From Armatimonadota bacterium (GTDB lineage: Bacteria; Armatimonadota; Fimbriimonadia; Fimbriimonadales; ATM1): a stretch of 5,979 nucleotides of DNA. The stretch covers positions 1 to 5,979 of the forward strand of contig RFHN01000231.1 in assembly GCA_003695835.1 (NCBI GenBank). Direction: 5' to 3'. This document shows positions 5,370 to 5,979 of the stretch, one piece after another (the first letter of the stretch is position 1; every line of letters starts with the position of its first letter). A program made the position numbers and the translations under genes. The notes under the pieces are model-generated. The model had not been told where the DNA came from. It searched no databases and saw only the letters and a program-made list of their open reading frames with translations.

Positions 5370-5979
5370 GTGAGCGACTCCAAGCGGCTCAATCCACCGC
5401 CCCACAGTCTCGAAGCGGAGATGGTGGTGCTCGGTTGCGTTCTGCAGTCCGAGCGAGCCGCAGATCTCGTCCTCTCCAAACTGCAGGAGAAGGATTTCTA
5501 CAGCCCTGTCCATCGAATGATTTTTCGCGCGATGCAATCCCTCGCGGCGGCCTACCGACGGATTGACGCATTGACGCTGAAGGGGGAGCTGGAGCTACGG
5601 GGTGATCTGGAGAAGGTCGGGGGAGAGGAGTTTCTCGCGCAGCTGGAGAACTCCGTCGCTTCGCCCGAGTACGTCGAGTATTACGCGGACATCGTTCTGG
5701 ATCGCGCCATCCTTCGCGACTTGCAAAGCGCCGCCTTCGACATCCTTCGCACGACCCAAGAAACCGAGGGAACGATCCAAGACAAGATTATCAGCGCCGA
5801 ACGGGCTGTCTACGAAGTTACCCGGCGCCGAGTCGGAGCCGACTTCGTTTCCTTGGCCACCCTCACGCACCGCTTCTTTGAAGATGTCGAGCGAAAGGCG
5901 GAGACTGGCGAGGTCCAGCAAGGCGTGCAGACGCGGCTCGTAGACCTCGATCACATCGTTACCGGCTTCTATCCTGGGA
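5370..5979 (+). CDS. dnaB: Replicative DNA helicase DnaB, N-terminal part (3' end outside window)
   Basis: The frame is open from GTG 5370 to the right edge and gives the first 203 residues. LNPPPHSLEAEMVVLGCVL (7-25) is the typical DnaB start (PPHNLEAEQAVLG in homologues). The N-terminal all-helical domain follows, with the segments DFYSPVHRMIF, the LxGGEEFLAQLENSV stretch and EYVEYYADIVLDRAILRDL. A linker leads to TRLVDLDHIVTGFYPG, the beginning of the RecA-like ATPase domain; the Walker A motif should come just after the window edge. DnaB is the hexameric helicase that unwinds DNA at the replication fork and recruits primase through this N-terminal domain. GTG 5370 gives an N-terminus of family length; the GTG at 5368 runs straight into TGA, and the next in-frame ATG lies inside the conserved LEAEM motif. 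Only a weak GGGA precedes it. It starts 8 bases after the rplI stop, so it is in the same operon. Confidence 0.93.
   Translation, partial: MSDSKRLNPPPHSLEAEMVVLGCVLQSERAADLVLSKLQEKDFYSPVHRMIFRAMQSLAAAYRRIDALTLKGELELRGDLEKVGGEEFLAQLENSVASPEYVEYYADIVLDRAILRDLQSAAFDILRTTQETEGTIQDKIISAERAVYEVTRRRVGADFVSLATLTHRFFEDVERKAETGEVQQGVQTRLVDLDHIVTGFYPG

Noticed and set aside
5595..5954. Minus-strand open frame (119 residues) opposite dnaB
   Set aside because: The plus strand encodes the conserved DnaB N-terminal domain without interruption; the minus frame is its shadow.
1..5979. CRISPR array, tRNA or rRNA gene, mobile element, or defence system
   Set aside because: No regular direct repeats with spacers, no cloverleaf-like or rRNA sequence, no transposase or integrase, and no spacer longer than 58 bases in which such elements could lie.

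Overview
The window is a gene-dense piece of a GC-rich (estimated by eye, roughly 60% or slightly above) bacterial chromosome. It carries six complete or partial protein genes on the plus strand, one on the minus strand, and almost no spacer DNA. I see no tRNA, rRNA, CRISPR array, insertion sequence or phage gene. The MlaD-type protein with an apparent outer-membrane segment points to a diderm (two-membrane) bacterium. Gene order and protein style would suit a deep-branching, non-proteobacterial diderm such as Armatimonadota, but that is an inference and the lineage cannot be fixed from this window.

Left block (1-1860): the 3' end of a glcE-like FAD subunit gene overlaps glcF by 4 bases (ATGA). 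Together they look like the end of a glcDEF glycolate oxidase operon, which oxidises glycolate to glyoxylate and passes electrons through Fe-S clusters. A 7Fe ferredoxin gene (fdxA type) lies on the minus strand, tail to tail with glcF. Only 3 bases separate the two stop codons, and a small inverted repeat covers both stops.

Right block (1861-5979): a 58-base divergent spacer separates the ferredoxin gene from a tightly packed plus-strand run: gpsA, a YkgJ-type cysteine-cluster gene, an elongated mlaD, rplI, and the 5' part of dnaB, which runs off the right edge. The gaps are 15, 36, 5 and 8 bases, so this is very probably one operon. GpsA makes sn-glycerol 3-phosphate, the backbone of phospholipids. 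MlaD handles phospholipids between the two membranes. rplI (ribosomal protein L9) and dnaB (replicative helicase) form a common housekeeping pair. The run thus links phospholipid supply and transport with translation and replication genes.

The most interesting element is the mlaD-like gene. One polypeptide appears to combine an inner-membrane anchor, one MCE domain, a long helical stalk built of about four 34-residue repeats, and a C-terminal region of about 130 residues rich in amphipathic beta-strands. This resembles the elongated trans-envelope MlaD described in Veillonella parvula. No mlaE, mlaF, mlaA or mlaC gene is visible here.
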